From Kutzneria buriramensis (lineage in GTDB: Bacteria; Actinomycetota; Actinomycetes; Mycobacteriales; Pseudonocardiaceae), in contig NZ_CP144375.1 in the NCBI RefSeq assembly GCF_043575855.1, positions 8,308,001-8,372,000 of the forward strand: a stretch of DNA of 64,000 nt. The letters run 5' to 3'. The notes below the pieces were generated by a model. That model was not told where the DNA came from. It worked only from the letters and a program-made list of their open reading frames with translations, and did no database searches. A program made the translations under genes and the position numbers. Positions 35,209-44,230 of this stretch are shown piece by piece (within the stretch, counting starts at the first letter, position 1; each line of letters opens with the position of its first letter).

Positions 35209-35703
35209 TGCAATGTGGTGCCCGGTGGTAGCTATCAGTCGACGATCTACCGCTACACGCCCCTGGGACTCCAGGGTTAGGGCGCCGATGCCGACGGCAA
35301 CAACTGGTCGTTCAACTATGACCTCATGGGCGGCAAGACGTCCCAGACGGACGTCGATGCCGGCACCACGATCTACAGCTACGACAACGCCGGACTCCTG
35401 ACTTCCGACACCGACGTCAGAGGGCAGACCCTCGCCTTCTCCGACGACGAGCTGGGGCGCAAGCCCAGCGATTACCGGGACAATCCTGACCTTCTGGTCA
35501 TATGACACCGTCCAGGCTGGCAAGCTCGCGCCGTCGACGCGCTATACCGCCAGCGGCAACTATCAGGTCGGCGTCACCGGCTACAACGGCGCCGGCGACC
35601 CGACCGGCACCCTCGTGCGCATTCCTGCGGCGGAGACTGGACTGGCCGGCGACTACCGCACGTCGATGTCGTACACCTCGACGGGTCTGATGAACGTGAC
35701 GGC
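35209..35703 (+). pseudogene. Displaced RHS fragment (partial duplicate of the upstream gene)
   Basis: The fragment matches RHS gene positions about 31733-32228 at the DNA level. The first 290 bases are diverged and contain an in-frame TAG (near 35277) and a frame change. From 35540 to 35701 the match to 32067-32228 is essentially exact, with one visible base change. It ends abruptly at 35703 where transposase debris begins. It has no start or stop of its own. Such silent fragments downstream of RHS toxin/immunity pairs are what is left when a new tip displaces an old one, or they arise through recombination. Confidence 0.85.
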
Positions 35704-35704
35704 G

Positions 35705-36440
35705 CGATCCGCCGAGGACGGCCGTGGCAGCGCGACCTGCCGGCGCAAGACAGCCAGTTGATGGTGCAGTAGGAGAATCTCCACGTCTTTGGCGGTGTCT
35801 GAGCGGACGAGCAGGGCTGTTCAGGACAGGAGTCGTCAGAGGATCAGGTACACGAGTCGCAACGCCACGACCATCGATCATGCCGAACGCGATCCGCCTG
35901 CCTTCACCCCTGGTCAACGCCCACGACCGAGTATCGGGCATCCGCAGGGTCGGGTTCCAGATCAGCGTGCGGTCCAGCAGTTCCGCGCGCAGCACCTTGA
36001 CCCAGCGTTCGGCGATCGCGTTCATGCGGGGCATCCCGGACACCGGTCAACACTGAGGAGATGCGGGCGTCGCTGAGGATCTTGTCGATCAGCTTGGGGT
36101 ATTTGGTGTCGCGGTCACGGATAGGGAACCTGACCCGTGTGAGGTTGGCGGTGTCCTCCAGGTCCATGAGCAGCATATTGCGGACTGTTGCGGACGGCCT
36201 GTGTCACCCAGGTATGTGTGGGTGTGTGGAAGTGCCGTGGACGTGTACGCGCCTGCCGGTGTGGTGGATGGTGGCGAGGATGTACTGGCGCTGCCCGGTG
36301 AGTGTGACCGTTTCGATGAAGTCCATGGCCAGAACCGCATCGCCCTGGGAACATAGGAAGGCCGCTCAGGTGACGGTTGTCCGGTGCGGGGCTGGGTCGA
36401 TGCCCTCGGTCTTGAGGTAGCTTCGCCGGCCACACGGCTA
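35705..36440 (-). mobile_element. Rearranged fragments of an integrase-core (DDE) transposase
   Basis: Two pieces on the minus strand. From about 36440 down to 35950, in three shifting frames, are traces of an integrase core: LTGQRQYILATIHHTG-like text, then RDRDTKYPKLIDKILSDA and MNAIAERWVKVLRAELLDR. From about 35870 down to 35710 comes the N-terminal end of a transposase of the same type (MVVALRLVYLIL, then SDTAKDVEILLLHHQLAVLR) with stop codons. The N-terminal part lies after the C-terminal part in reading direction, so at least two copies or a rearrangement are involved. No terminal repeats were found. It is non-functional. Confidence 0.7.
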
Positions 36441-36499
36441 CGAACGGCTCATAATTACTGTCGCCGCGAAACCATTGTCAGCAGCGCAGTTCTGCGGAG

Positions 36500-36540
36500 T
36501 GCCTCCGGCAGGATTCGAACCTGCGCACCCGCCTCCGGAG
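36500..36540 (-). other. 3' half of a tRNA-Arg (CCG), probable integration-site scar
   Basis: On the minus strand the 41 bases run from the anticodon loop CTCCGGA (anticodon CCG) through GGCGG, a variable loop, a perfect T arm (GCAGG-TTCGAAT-CCTGC) and the acceptor CGGAGGC plus discriminator A. Upstream there is no matching anticodon half-stem, D arm or 5' acceptor, so it is not a working tRNA. Fragments from the anticodon loop to the 3' end are what tyrosine integrases leave as attL/attR copies. Confidence 0.8.
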
Positions 36541-36750
36541 CCTCCGTTACTGACACTCGCATCTACCTGCGACTTTGCCAACAGCGTTAGTCTCCGCCGC
36601 CCCTTTGAGCACACTGATCAACGCTGCTTCGCGTCACGTGTGGTGTCACGGAGACCGTGACCAGACCGTTACGTGTGGCTGGTCGGATCGGTCGTGTCGT
36701 GGGCTCGCCGACGCCGCGCCGAGGTGGTCGCTGACGGGCTCGCTGCGAAG
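36541..36750. other. Sequence between att scar and IS30 remnant, no gene
   Basis: No complete gene is visible. The minus-strand reading VTVSVTPHVTRSSVDQ near 36610-36660 has a counterpart in a minus-strand reading near 45340 (VPVTLCVTRNGVN). This may be the eroded end of an integrase gene, but the match is short. Confidence 0.35.
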
Positions 36751-36897
36751 AGCCAGACGTTGCCGGCGATCTTGGCACGGACGCTGACCTGGGACCAGGG
36801 TCAGGAGATGGCCGAATACGCCCGGTTCACCATCGCCATTGGGGTACGGGTGTACTTCTGCGACCTGAAGAGTCCGTGGCAGCGCGGCAGCAACTGG
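36751..36897 (+). pseudogene. IS30-family transposase fragment
   Basis: 49 residues match the catalytic core of IS30-type transposases: LPAILARTLTWDQGQEMAEY, then ARFTIAIGVRVYFCD and SPWQRGSN. In intact members the same block reads as a TWDxGxEM Asp motif and a HSPWQRGSNEN Glu motif. The sequence diverges right after GSN, before the catalytic Glu, and there is no proper start. It is a remnant only. Confidence 0.75.
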
Positions 36898-37451
36898 GTC
36901 CGCTGGAGACTGCGGGATCGCCCGGTTGAAATGGTGGATCGGTCACCGAGGGCAGTCCGCGAGTGTCAGGAGCCTGATCTAGTGTCGAGCGCCCGCAGGG
37001 CGGTGGCTACAGCAACGCTTGCGATCGGCAAACGAGCCAGAGTGATGCCGGCGAACACGCGACGATGATGGCACCGCTAGCAGCAACCATGCCTCCGCTC
37101 CCTCGCTGCTGCGTGTGTCTAAATTTCCTTTTCTATGTCAAGCGGCCCGCCTTCGGCGGGCCGTGGCCGCCGCGCGCCGCCAGCTTGCTTACCGGCCGCT
37201 CTGGCGCGGCGTGCGGCCTGGCGGCCGGTCCGCGCCGAGCGGCCGAGCGGAGTGTGGCGGGAAGCCACGCCTGTGGCCGCGAAGAATTAAAGTCCGGCTG
37301 GCCACTTTCACACTTCTGTCTTCGTCTTGGCCAAGTCCAGTGTCGAATGGATATCTAACTGTACTTGATTCGTGGAACGAGGGAAGTGATAGACTTGTCA
37401 AACGGTTGCGTTGTCATGGTCCTGGATGCGTCGGCAAGCCATTCTGTCGGT
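36898..37451. other. Gap with a GC-rich palindromic block
   Basis: No gene is supported. From 37141 to 37275 lies an extremely GC-rich stretch of short repeated GGCC/GCCG words in otherwise AT-rich surroundings. It opens with a hairpin, GGCCCGCC-ttc-GGCGGGCC (37144-37162). It could stop transcription of the minus-strand cassette that ends at 37452, although it lies about 290 bases away, or be a repeat element. Confidence 0.45.
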
Positions 37452-38132
37452 CTATGCGGCGATTCCTAGGTCGACTAGCTTTTGTAGAACTTCGAGGTCT
37501 TCGGCAAGTTCGGATGCGTCTCCGCCGGCCACGACGACGATCGAATCGAATTGGCTTCGAGCGGCCTTTCGTATCACAAGATCGGCCAAGTCGGGTAGCG
37601 ATTCTCGATTATCGAATTCGGATGCTTTGGTCTTGGTTATAATAAACTGGGTGGCGTTATCTCGCAGTACCAGATCTCCGGGCAAGTCAAACACGGCGGT
37701 TTCGGAGAATTGGGCCCGCGAAGTGTCGAGTGCCCAGTCGCCTTTTTGGTAGAATTTTTGTGTCAGTTCAAGGGAGTTTGCTGTCGTGCTGTCTGCTGCG
37801 TGGGGTGAGAGCTTTTTGAGAACCCAAGTACCCTGTTTTCCTTGGAGTGTGACATGCCGAAAAAGGCATCCGCTAAGGGAAAGTGGGTGTCCTGCTATGT
37901 TAATGTCGGTCAATGTGACCGAATCGAATAGGATGCCAAGCCCGCTGCATGAGTCGAATGTGCATTCAGTGCAGTCGACGTTCCGTACGTGCGTGGGAGT
38001 CTCGAGACCCGCGCCTTGGCCTAGGGTGCAACTGGAGAACGTGCATCGAGATAGTGATAGATCTTGAAAGGAAATTCGCTCGCCAACGTGCTTGACGTGG
38101 CTAAAATTCTGATCTGCAACCATCTTTCGCAA
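37452..38132 (-). CDS. Pentapeptide-like protein, probable immunity protein of the upstream effector
   Basis: 226 residues. The first 110 residues alternate hydrophobic and polar residues with recurring C/F-centred steps (LSLSRCTFSSCTLG, DCTECTFDSCSG, LSGCLFRHVTL), a beta-helix pattern like pentapeptide repeats. The C-terminal 110 residues are alpha/beta and unrecognised (SIVVVAGGDASELAEDLEVL). It is the last gene of the four-gene minus-strand cassette, 51 bases after the effector-like gene, and is AT-richer than the genome norm. Position after a toxin-like gene and absence of any signal peptide suggest immunity. That role is inference; no database family is recognised. Confidence 0.7.
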   Translation of the reverse strand: MRKMVADQNFSHVKHVGERISFQDLSLSRCTFSSCTLGQGAGLETPTHVRNVDCTECTFDSCSGLGILFDSVTLTDINIAGHPLSLSGCLFRHVTLQGKQGTWVLKKLSPHAADSTTANSLELTQKFYQKGDWALDTSRAQFSETAVFDLPGDLVLRDNATQFIITKTKASEFDNRESLPDLADLVIRKAARSQFDSIVVVAGGDASELAEDLEVLQKLVDLGIAA

Positions 38133-38183
38133 CGAGCTCTCCTTGTTGATGGCGGTCTCCCTTATCTATTCTAGCAGTGCGAA

Positions 38184-39188
38184 TCACGACTTGTTGGTTG
38201 GAGATTTGAGGCCGAAGAGCTCGTAAACCTCGCTACTTGTAAGGCTGGGGTATGTTATTAGGTTATCTTCCGATCTGATGTAGTCACGTCTGAGATGGTT
38301 TCCCTTGGTTGACTTTGAGTTGGTTGTGATGTCTATATTGAACCCGCCAACTGTAAAGTCGGGTTCCCGTTTTCCGATGGCCGTTAGTGGAGTTACGTTC
38401 GTGTCTATTTGAACGTCGCGGTCGCCTTGAGCGCTTCGCTCGATGTATTTGCCGTACATCTGTCGTGCGCGAAACGGCTCACCGGAGCGAAGAGCGTCTC
38501 GCGCTGCTCGCATTTCCTTCAGTGTAAGTACGTCTTCTATGTCCTCTGTGTCGCCGTTTCGTGCTCGCTCTACCGCTTTTCGGATTCGATCGACGCTTTC
38601 GCGGTCTTGGTCGGCTAGTTGATCGGATGACTTCCCCTTTTTCGAGTCGTTCGGGGTGTTATCCGGTGTTGATGTGCCATTTTTCGATCGCTCTGGCTCT
38701 GGTGGCTTAGTGTCGCGTCCTGTTTTGGAAGCTTCAGACGCTTGTGGATGCTTTGATTCAGCTCGATCTTTTGCTTTGCTGGATGGCTGCAGCGAATGAA
38801 CCGCCGGTGGGGTATCTGAATTCTTGCGTTTGATTGCGTCGGATGATTGCAACTCTTCCTGATTGCTGGACTTTTTATTTCGTTCATGGTTAGAGTTTAG
38901 TGACTTTTCTCCGATTTCTGCTCGCGCGGCATCTGATTGTGTAATTCGAGCCCGGGCGGCGCGATCGAGGATCTGGTGTTGTGTAGCGGCTGGATCCAGC
39001 TTGGTCGTACCGGCGACCGCTGTGGCGCGACGATCGTTCATGCGTCGACGCAGTGGGCGTTCGGTACTTTCAGCTTGCGCAGCCTCTGATTGACTAGGGT
39101 GTTGTGGTTTGGTTGGCTTCTCGCATGCGGTTGTAGCCTTGTTAAGAAGGGAGTGGTCGGTGGATACTGCAGGCGTGTCCCTCGCCAT
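38184..39188 (-). CDS. Disordered protein with nuclease-like C-terminal domain, candidate effector
   Basis: 334 residues. Residues 1-205 are highly polar and disordered (many Ser, Lys, Glu, Gln), with two similar basic motifs (SEAAQAESTERPLRRR and SDAARAEIGEKSLN). Residues about 205-334 form a compact domain: LTLKEMRAARDALRSG, MYGKYIERSAQGDRDVQID, then EPDFTVGGFNIDITTNSK and HLRRDY. The PDF...(9)...IDIT spacing recalls PD-(D/E)xK nucleases, with D in place of the usual E. The ATG comes immediately after the stop of the HerA-like gene, so translation is coupled. GC content is near 50 percent in places against about 70 percent nearby, typical of exchanged toxin modules. Toxin function is inferred. 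Confidence 0.72.
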   Translation of the reverse strand: MARDTPAVSTDHSLLNKATTACEKPTKPQHPSQSEAAQAESTERPLRRRMNDRRATAVAGTTKLDPAATQHQILDRAARARITQSDAARAEIGEKSLNSNHERNKKSSNQEELQSSDAIKRKNSDTPPAVHSLQPSSKAKDRAESKHPQASEASKTGRDTKPPEPERSKNGTSTPDNTPNDSKKGKSSDQLADQDRESVDRIRKAVERARNGDTEDIEDVLTLKEMRAARDALRSGEPFRARQMYGKYIERSAQGDRDVQIDTNVTPLTAIGKREPDFTVGGFNIDITTNSKSTKGNHLRRDYIRSEDNLITYPSLTSSEVYELFGLKSPTNKS

Positions 39189-42041
39189 TTAGATCTTCCT
39201 TGGCTCGGTGATCACAGCGAGAGGCCATGTAGTGGCAAGATCGAGAAACCAGGTCGCTTCGACTAGGCGGGCTTCGTCGTCACCGGCTGAACTCAACTGC
39301 GCGACGGCGAGTTCGTAGCGTGAAGGGATGCCGCCGGTGATGATTGTGGTCCCGGGCCGCCAACTGTCGGGGTGTGCTTCCAACTGTTCCAGTTGCTCGA
39401 CAACCGTGGCTGAAGTCAGATACAAGCCGCGCTCAGCCCACTGATCGGTGTCTGGGTGCTGTCCGTCGCCCTCATATGCGCTCAAAGCCCGAAGCACATC
39501 TACCCACCGGTACCTGCCCGCTTGCCATTCGACGTCCGAACCATCGCAAACCGAGATCCCGCCATCGAGTGCGCGCAACGCGATCCCCGCTAGGTGGGTG
39601 GCCAGCTCCTCAGGTTGGAAGTAGTAGGTCAGGCTGGTGTAGCGGGCGTCGATTGCGTCATTGATCTGGTGCAGGATGGCATGACTGATGATCTCGTGGG
39701 ATGCACGGCTCATCAGTGCCATGCACCAGTCTCGGCTGGGGTTGGGGGAGGGCCGCCCGGTCAAGTGCGCGACGGTGAGGAGTTCGATCCACAGCACCAG
39801 CTCTGGGTCCTCGGCCAGCCCCTCGGTCTCGGCGAGCTGTCTAGCTGTCAACAACGGCCCAGCGGATGCGCGGTCGACCGCGATCTGCGGTACTGGCCCG
39901 GCCGGTCGGGTTTCGCGAGGTTCGCCGTAGGGGACCGTGATGCGGATCGGGCGGTCCATGCCGTCGGCGAACACCGCCGCCCGGCCCGGCGGCAGCGACA
40001 CCACATGCCGAGACTGCGCCGGATCGAGGTTCATCGTGGCCCCGACCGCGTCGCGGTCGTCTTGGCCGGGCAGCCGGTGCACGATCTTGAGGGCGGTGTT
40101 CTTGATGACGTCCGGGACGATCTTGTCGGGTATCTGTTCGGCGACCACGATTCCTTCGCCGTAGGCGCGGATCTCCGCCAGCAGCGCGGTGAACAGCTCG
40201 ACGGCGTGGGCGGTGGGTGAGCCGGGGGTGGCGCGGCGCAGCAGCCGGTGGGCTTCTTCGATCACGGTCACATGCCGTAGCCCCACGGTCGGCTCCTTCG
40301 TGTGGCGGACACGGAGGTGCTCGACGATCCGGATCAGCAGGGCGCCCATGAGGAACGCCTTGTCTCCGTCCTCACCGACGTCCTCGATTTCTAGGACCAC
40401 GTTCCGGCGAAGGAGGTCGGAGATGCTGATGGGGTAGTGGCCGTCGAAGAACCGGCCCGGCGTTCCCAAACGGAGCGAGCGGAGACGGACGTCGACGAAG
40501 CCGCGGACGTTGTCGCTGACCTCCTTGCCGTAGCCGATGCCCTCCACCACCTCCAGCGCCGTGCTGTGCAGATCAGCCAGCCGCGGGTAGCGCGGCGTAA
40601 TCCCCGACAGCCGGGACGCGCTGATCGTCGGATCCCACCCCAGGTCCCGGTAGCAGCGGTCCAATGCCTGGCTGAGCACTTGCGGGAACGGCTCGTCCGC
40701 CTCGAACGCCGCCAGGAACAAGGCACGTAGCAGGTCGATGTGGGTCTGCAACGGGAAACCCGGCTCGGGGTGCAGCGGGTTCAGGCCGTAGGGCACCGCA
40801 TCCGGATCTCCCGGGTGCAGCACCACCACCTGGTCGGCGCCAATACGGCCGGCCATGCCGATGTACTCGGTTTTCGCCGGCTCGATCACCAACCATGGAA
40901 CCTGCTGGTGGTGGAGTTGTTCCAACAGGTGCCGGGTGGTTTGAGACTTGCCGGAGCCGGTAGCGCCGGTGGTCAGGACGTGCCGGTTGAGGGTGGCGGT
41001 GGACACCGTGAACTCGCCGGCCTCTTCGTCGGCGTCATCCAGGATCGACCCGAGCATCACCGTGTTGCTGTCGTCGCCGTGGTGGTCGGGAGTGAGGTCG
41101 AACTCGGCGCGCTCCACCAAGCGGATCCCGGGCAGCTCCCGCCGGGGCGGTCGGGCGATCGCCGCCAGGAACTCGCCGCTGGCCCGCACCACCGCAGCGG
41201 CCGCCCGCAGACCGGGCTGCTGTCCGCGGTCGGAAACCAGGGTGGTGTCGGTGGGACGTGACGCAGTGGTCAGATCAGTGGCCTTGTCACCGGGGGCCAG
41301 CAGATAAGGCAGGTCATCCAGATCGCTCGCACTGCACAGCAGCGCTGCGGCCCGATGAGCCTTCGTCGGTGTGTCGGCTCCGACCAGGACCTCCACGTCC
41401 CATACCCCCGCCGCCAGGGCGCGGGATAGTTCGCGGTAGCGGGTCTGGGTGCGGGCCAAATCAATCTGGGCTTGGGCGGAGTTCTCCCGCTGCCGCAGAC
41501 CGGGAAACGCCGCCTCCAGATCGGCCAGTTCCTCGCGGACGGTCGTGACGTCGACGGGGCGGGCGATGATCAACCACACGAACGGCGTCCGTAGGTGCGC
41601 CACGTAGTCGTCGAACCCACCACGCCGCGGCGCCGATGTCGCTTCTTCTGCTTGGCTGGTCCACAACGGATCCACGGTGCCGGTGCAGCGCACCCACGCC
41701 GGCAAATCCCGCCATGCCCGGCCCAGAACGTCCGCATCGACGCGGGTTCCGCGGGCACCAGGCGGATACGCCACCGGCACCTGCCCCAACTCCATCGCGC
41801 TTGGGCCATCGGAGAGTGCGGGACACCAGGGCCGGCCACCGAGCAGAATCTGTACCGGACCTCCCAGCTTCGGGCGGTACCAAGCGAACAGCAACGCCGC
41901 CTCCGACCTTGTCCGCAGCTCAGCATGCGCCGCCGCCAGCGCAGCGAAAATCTGGGAACTACTCGGGTCAGGCTTGGCGTCGTCGGTATGCCGGGGGACC
42001 TGCTGCAACCGCACCACGGCAACGTGATCAAGGATGTGCAC
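39189..42041 (-). CDS. HerA/VirB4-like P-loop ATPase (DUF87-type)
   Basis: 950 residues, GTG start at 42041. Residues 1-330 are an alpha/beta N-terminal domain of unknown type. The ATPase core has Walker A GATGSGKSQT with K365, a Walker B VTVIEEAHRLL with the Glu pair near 595, and the post-B block IVVAEQIPDKIVPDVIKNTALK that is standard in HerA and VirB4/TraC-type hexameric motors, followed by HRLPGQDDRDAVG. The C-terminal 250 residues are helical and unrecognised. No membrane span is visible. Such motors pump DNA or protein; next to a membrane VirD4-like partner and an effector-like gene, protein or nucleoprotein export is plausible. It follows its partner by six bases and is joined directly to the effector gene. 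Confidence 0.9.
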   Translation of the reverse strand: MHILDHVAVVRLQQVPRHTDDAKPDPSSSQIFAALAAAHAELRTRSEAALLFAWYRPKLGGPVQILLGGRPWCPALSDGPSAMELGQVPVAYPPGARGTRVDADVLGRAWRDLPAWVRCTGTVDPLWTSQAEEATSAPRRGGFDDYVAHLRTPFVWLIIARPVDVTTVREELADLEAAFPGLRQRENSAQAQIDLARTQTRYRELSRALAAGVWDVEVLVGADTPTKAHRAAALLCSASDLDDLPYLLAPGDKATDLTTASRPTDTTLVSDRGQQPGLRAAAAVVRASGEFLAAIARPPRRELPGIRLVERAEFDLTPDHHGDDSNTVMLGSILDDADEEAGEFTVSTATLNRHVLTTGATGSGKSQTTRHLLEQLHHQQVPWLVIEPAKTEYIGMAGRIGADQVVVLHPGDPDAVPYGLNPLHPEPGFPLQTHIDLLRALFLAAFEADEPFPQVLSQALDRCYRDLGWDPTISASRLSGITPRYPRLADLHSTALEVVEGIGYGKEVSDNVRGFVDVRLRSLRLGTPGRFFDGHYPISISDLLRRNVVLEIEDVGEDGDKAFLMGALLIRIVEHLRVRHTKEPTVGLRHVTVIEEAHRLLRRATPGSPTAHAVELFTALLAEIRAYGEGIVVAEQIPDKIVPDVIKNTALKIVHRLPGQDDRDAVGATMNLDPAQSRHVVSLPPGRAAVFADGMDRPIRITVPYGEPRETRPAGPVPQIAVDRASAGPLLTARQLAETEGLAEDPELVLWIELLTVAHLTGRPSPNPSRDWCMALMSRASHEIISHAILHQINDAIDARYTSLTYYFQPEELATHLAGIALRALDGGISVCDGSDVEWQAGRYRWVDVLRALSAYEGDGQHPDTDQWAERGLYLTSATVVEQLEQLEAHPDSWRPGTTIITGGIPSRYELAVAQLSSAGDDEARLVEATWFLDLATTWPLAVITEPRKI

Positions 42042-42047
42042 GGAGTG

Positions 42048-43955
42048 TTAGTCCTGTTCCGGGTTGAACAGCACCTGCGGAAGCAGACCGATACCGGGAT
42101 TGCAGTCACCAGCCACGACCCGGCGGCCGTCGCGTCCATGCTCCACGAGGATGAACGCCGTGTGCGGCAGCGACTGGATCTTCGTAGGCTCGACCTGGAA
42201 CTCGTACACCCGTGAGCGGGTGGTGCCGGTACTGGTGGACTCGCTGCTGGTGGTCGACACGGTGTCCTGCCAGGTCTGGGCGCGGGAGGTGGTGACCGAG
42301 TCCTGGGTGGACGACGAGTAGCCGCTGGCCATCGCCTGAAACGCGGCGCGGGTCTTGGCGGTGGAGGTGCCCTCGCTGCGGCCGGTGGAGTCGCTGGAAC
42401 CCTGCGACGTGGACTGGGAATCGGAGAACGACTTCCCGACCGTGTCGGTGATCTGCGAGAGCACGAACGTGTGGTGGCGCCCGATGAACTCCGCCGCCTC
42501 TTTCGCGTCGTGGGCGTTGCCCAGCCGCATCAGCACCGTGGCCCCATCCCCGGTGCCCAGCAGCTTGCGTAGGTCATCCCGCAGGTGCGCCAACAACAAC
42601 ACCACCCGCACACCCACGCGCTGTGCCTGCTTCGCGACCGCCTCGATCGTGGCCAGCCCAAGATGGTCCGCACCAGCCAGGATCAGCACAGATGGAGCCC
42701 CGGCGCGCTCGTGCACGGACAGGTCGATGACGAGCCGGCGCACCAGCAACGCGTCCAGCATCTCGCGGGTCGACTCGTGCGTGCCGCCCGTGGCCACCAC
42801 CGTCACGCCCCGCGGCGGCCACATCCTGACCTCGCCAATCGTCGACCCGCTGCTGGCAGCGGATGCCGAGGTGTCCCGTTCCGCCAACGGGGACAGCACC
42901 GCAGTCAGGTACTGCACCTGCTCGGAGACCCGCTCAGACGAACCGACCAAGTCGATCTTCGCGGTGATCGCCCGGATCTCCTCCTTGCTCAACGGGAGCT
43001 CGGCGGACACCAACGTATGCACGCGACGTAACACCATCAGCCCCGCCACCAGGCGAGACCAGGTCACCTTCTCGCCCAGCTCGTCGACGACCGCACGAAT
43101 GAGGTCCCGATGCAGGGCACGGTGATCGGTCCGCGTGCCCGCGGTGGGCAGCGTATACACCGCGTGGGCGATGAGCTCGGCTACCCCGGCGGGGGTCAGG
43201 TTGTCCAGCAGGTCGAGCTGACCCAGGCTATCGGGCAGATCGACCTGCTGGACGGGATAGCCCAGGCCGGCGGCGAACATCGCCAGCCCGCCGCCGACCC
43301 GTTCTTCGCTGAGGTCGACCACTGTGATGCTGGTGCCCTCGGCCACGAGCGAGGCACCCATGGTCGTGACCAGGCTGGCCCATCCGTGTCCAGTGCCGCC
43401 GATTACGTCCACCCGCGTGGTCTGGCCTGGAGTGATCGGCTCCCACGTCGGACGCTGCGCGTGCCGTTGCTGCTGCCAGAACTCGTGCTGCCGGCGCCTG
43501 GACTCCCACCGCTTGTGCTCTTGACCGAACCGGTAGCGCAGCAGCAGGTTCCGCACGCGTGCTGCCCAGATCAACACCGACGGTCCCAGGAACGGTCCGA
43601 CGGAGAGCACTGCACCGGCGGCCACCGCGATCGGCGACCACACCCCGACATGCGGTGCCACCGACGGCGCCAGCCAGCCACCACCGATCAGTGCCAGCCC
43701 GACACCCGTACGGCGCACAGCACCCTGCCGGGCCGAGCGTCGCCACCCCTTGAAGCGTTCGATGTTGCTGGTGTCGAGCGCGGTCCAGGCCGGCTCGGGC
43801 TCGGTGAACCCCTCGGCCGGCACTACGGGCTGCTGGTGCACCCACCCCCACCGCTCCGCGGGCTGAAACAACTGGCGCGCCAACACCGCGTTGCCTGGCC
43901 GCGGGGCGCCCGAGGAGAACCCGTCCGCCGCCTCGTCGTACACAGCTGCCCCCAT
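42048..43955 (-). CDS. Membrane VirD4/TraG-like ATPase homologue with degenerate P-loop
   Basis: 635 residues. Two membrane spans lie near residues 82-134 (TGVGLALIGGGWLAP; SPIAVAAGAVLSVGPFLG). A nucleotide-binding-like domain follows: the Walker A position reads GGTGHGWASL, with Trp where Lys is required; the next strand is TVVDLSEERVGG, and a second strand PSVLILAGADHLG sits at a Walker B position. A Ser/Thr-rich segment (about residues 505-590) precedes a conserved-looking end (YEFQVEPTKIQSLPHTAFILV). The shape matches coupling-protein-like ATPases, but ATP hydrolysis is doubtful. It is the first gene of the cassette and probably the membrane anchor for the HerA-like motor, acting as receptor or adaptor. 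Confidence 0.82.
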   Translation of the reverse strand: MGAAVYDEAADGFSSGAPRPGNAVLARQLFQPAERWGWVHQQPVVPAEGFTEPEPAWTALDTSNIERFKGWRRSARQGAVRRTGVGLALIGGGWLAPSVAPHVGVWSPIAVAAGAVLSVGPFLGPSVLIWAARVRNLLLRYRFGQEHKRWESRRRQHEFWQQQRHAQRPTWEPITPGQTTRVDVIGGTGHGWASLVTTMGASLVAEGTSITVVDLSEERVGGGLAMFAAGLGYPVQQVDLPDSLGQLDLLDNLTPAGVAELIAHAVYTLPTAGTRTDHRALHRDLIRAVVDELGEKVTWSRLVAGLMVLRRVHTLVSAELPLSKEEIRAITAKIDLVGSSERVSEQVQYLTAVLSPLAERDTSASAASSGSTIGEVRMWPPRGVTVVATGGTHESTREMLDALLVRRLVIDLSVHERAGAPSVLILAGADHLGLATIEAVAKQAQRVGVRVVLLLAHLRDDLRKLLGTGDGATVLMRLGNAHDAKEAAEFIGRHHTFVLSQITDTVGKSFSDSQSTSQGSSDSTGRSEGTSTAKTRAAFQAMASGYSSSTQDSVTTSRAQTWQDTVSTTSSESTSTGTTRSRVYEFQVEPTKIQSLPHTAFILVEHGRDGRRVVAGDCNPGIGLLPQVLFNPEQD

Positions 43956-44230
43956 CTGTCACAGCCGCTGCCCGTCCGTCTGGTCGTCCGGTGACTGTAG
44001 GACCTCACACGGTTACCGAGGGAGAGCTGGCAGGTGCGTACTGAACTTCTTTCCCGTGAGCACCCATTCGGCGCAAGGCGCTGCCACCGTGTGTAGTAGT
44101 TCAGTGGGGCGGGTGGGTGTGGTTGTCAACCATCTGTCGTACACACGCGTCCCGCATTTTCGGTACACCCGAGCCAGAAACCGGGGCATACTCACGATCC
44201 CGGCCACGACCTAGCATCAGGGGGACCAGC
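43956..44230. promoter_or_regulatory. Divergent promoter region of the two-ATPase cassette
   Basis: A 275-base gap between the minus-strand cassette and the plus-strand gene at 44231. It has AT-richer patches (around 44095-44170) that suit promoters. CAGGGGGACC precedes the GTG at 44231 as ribosome-binding site. No clear operator was found. Confidence 0.45.
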
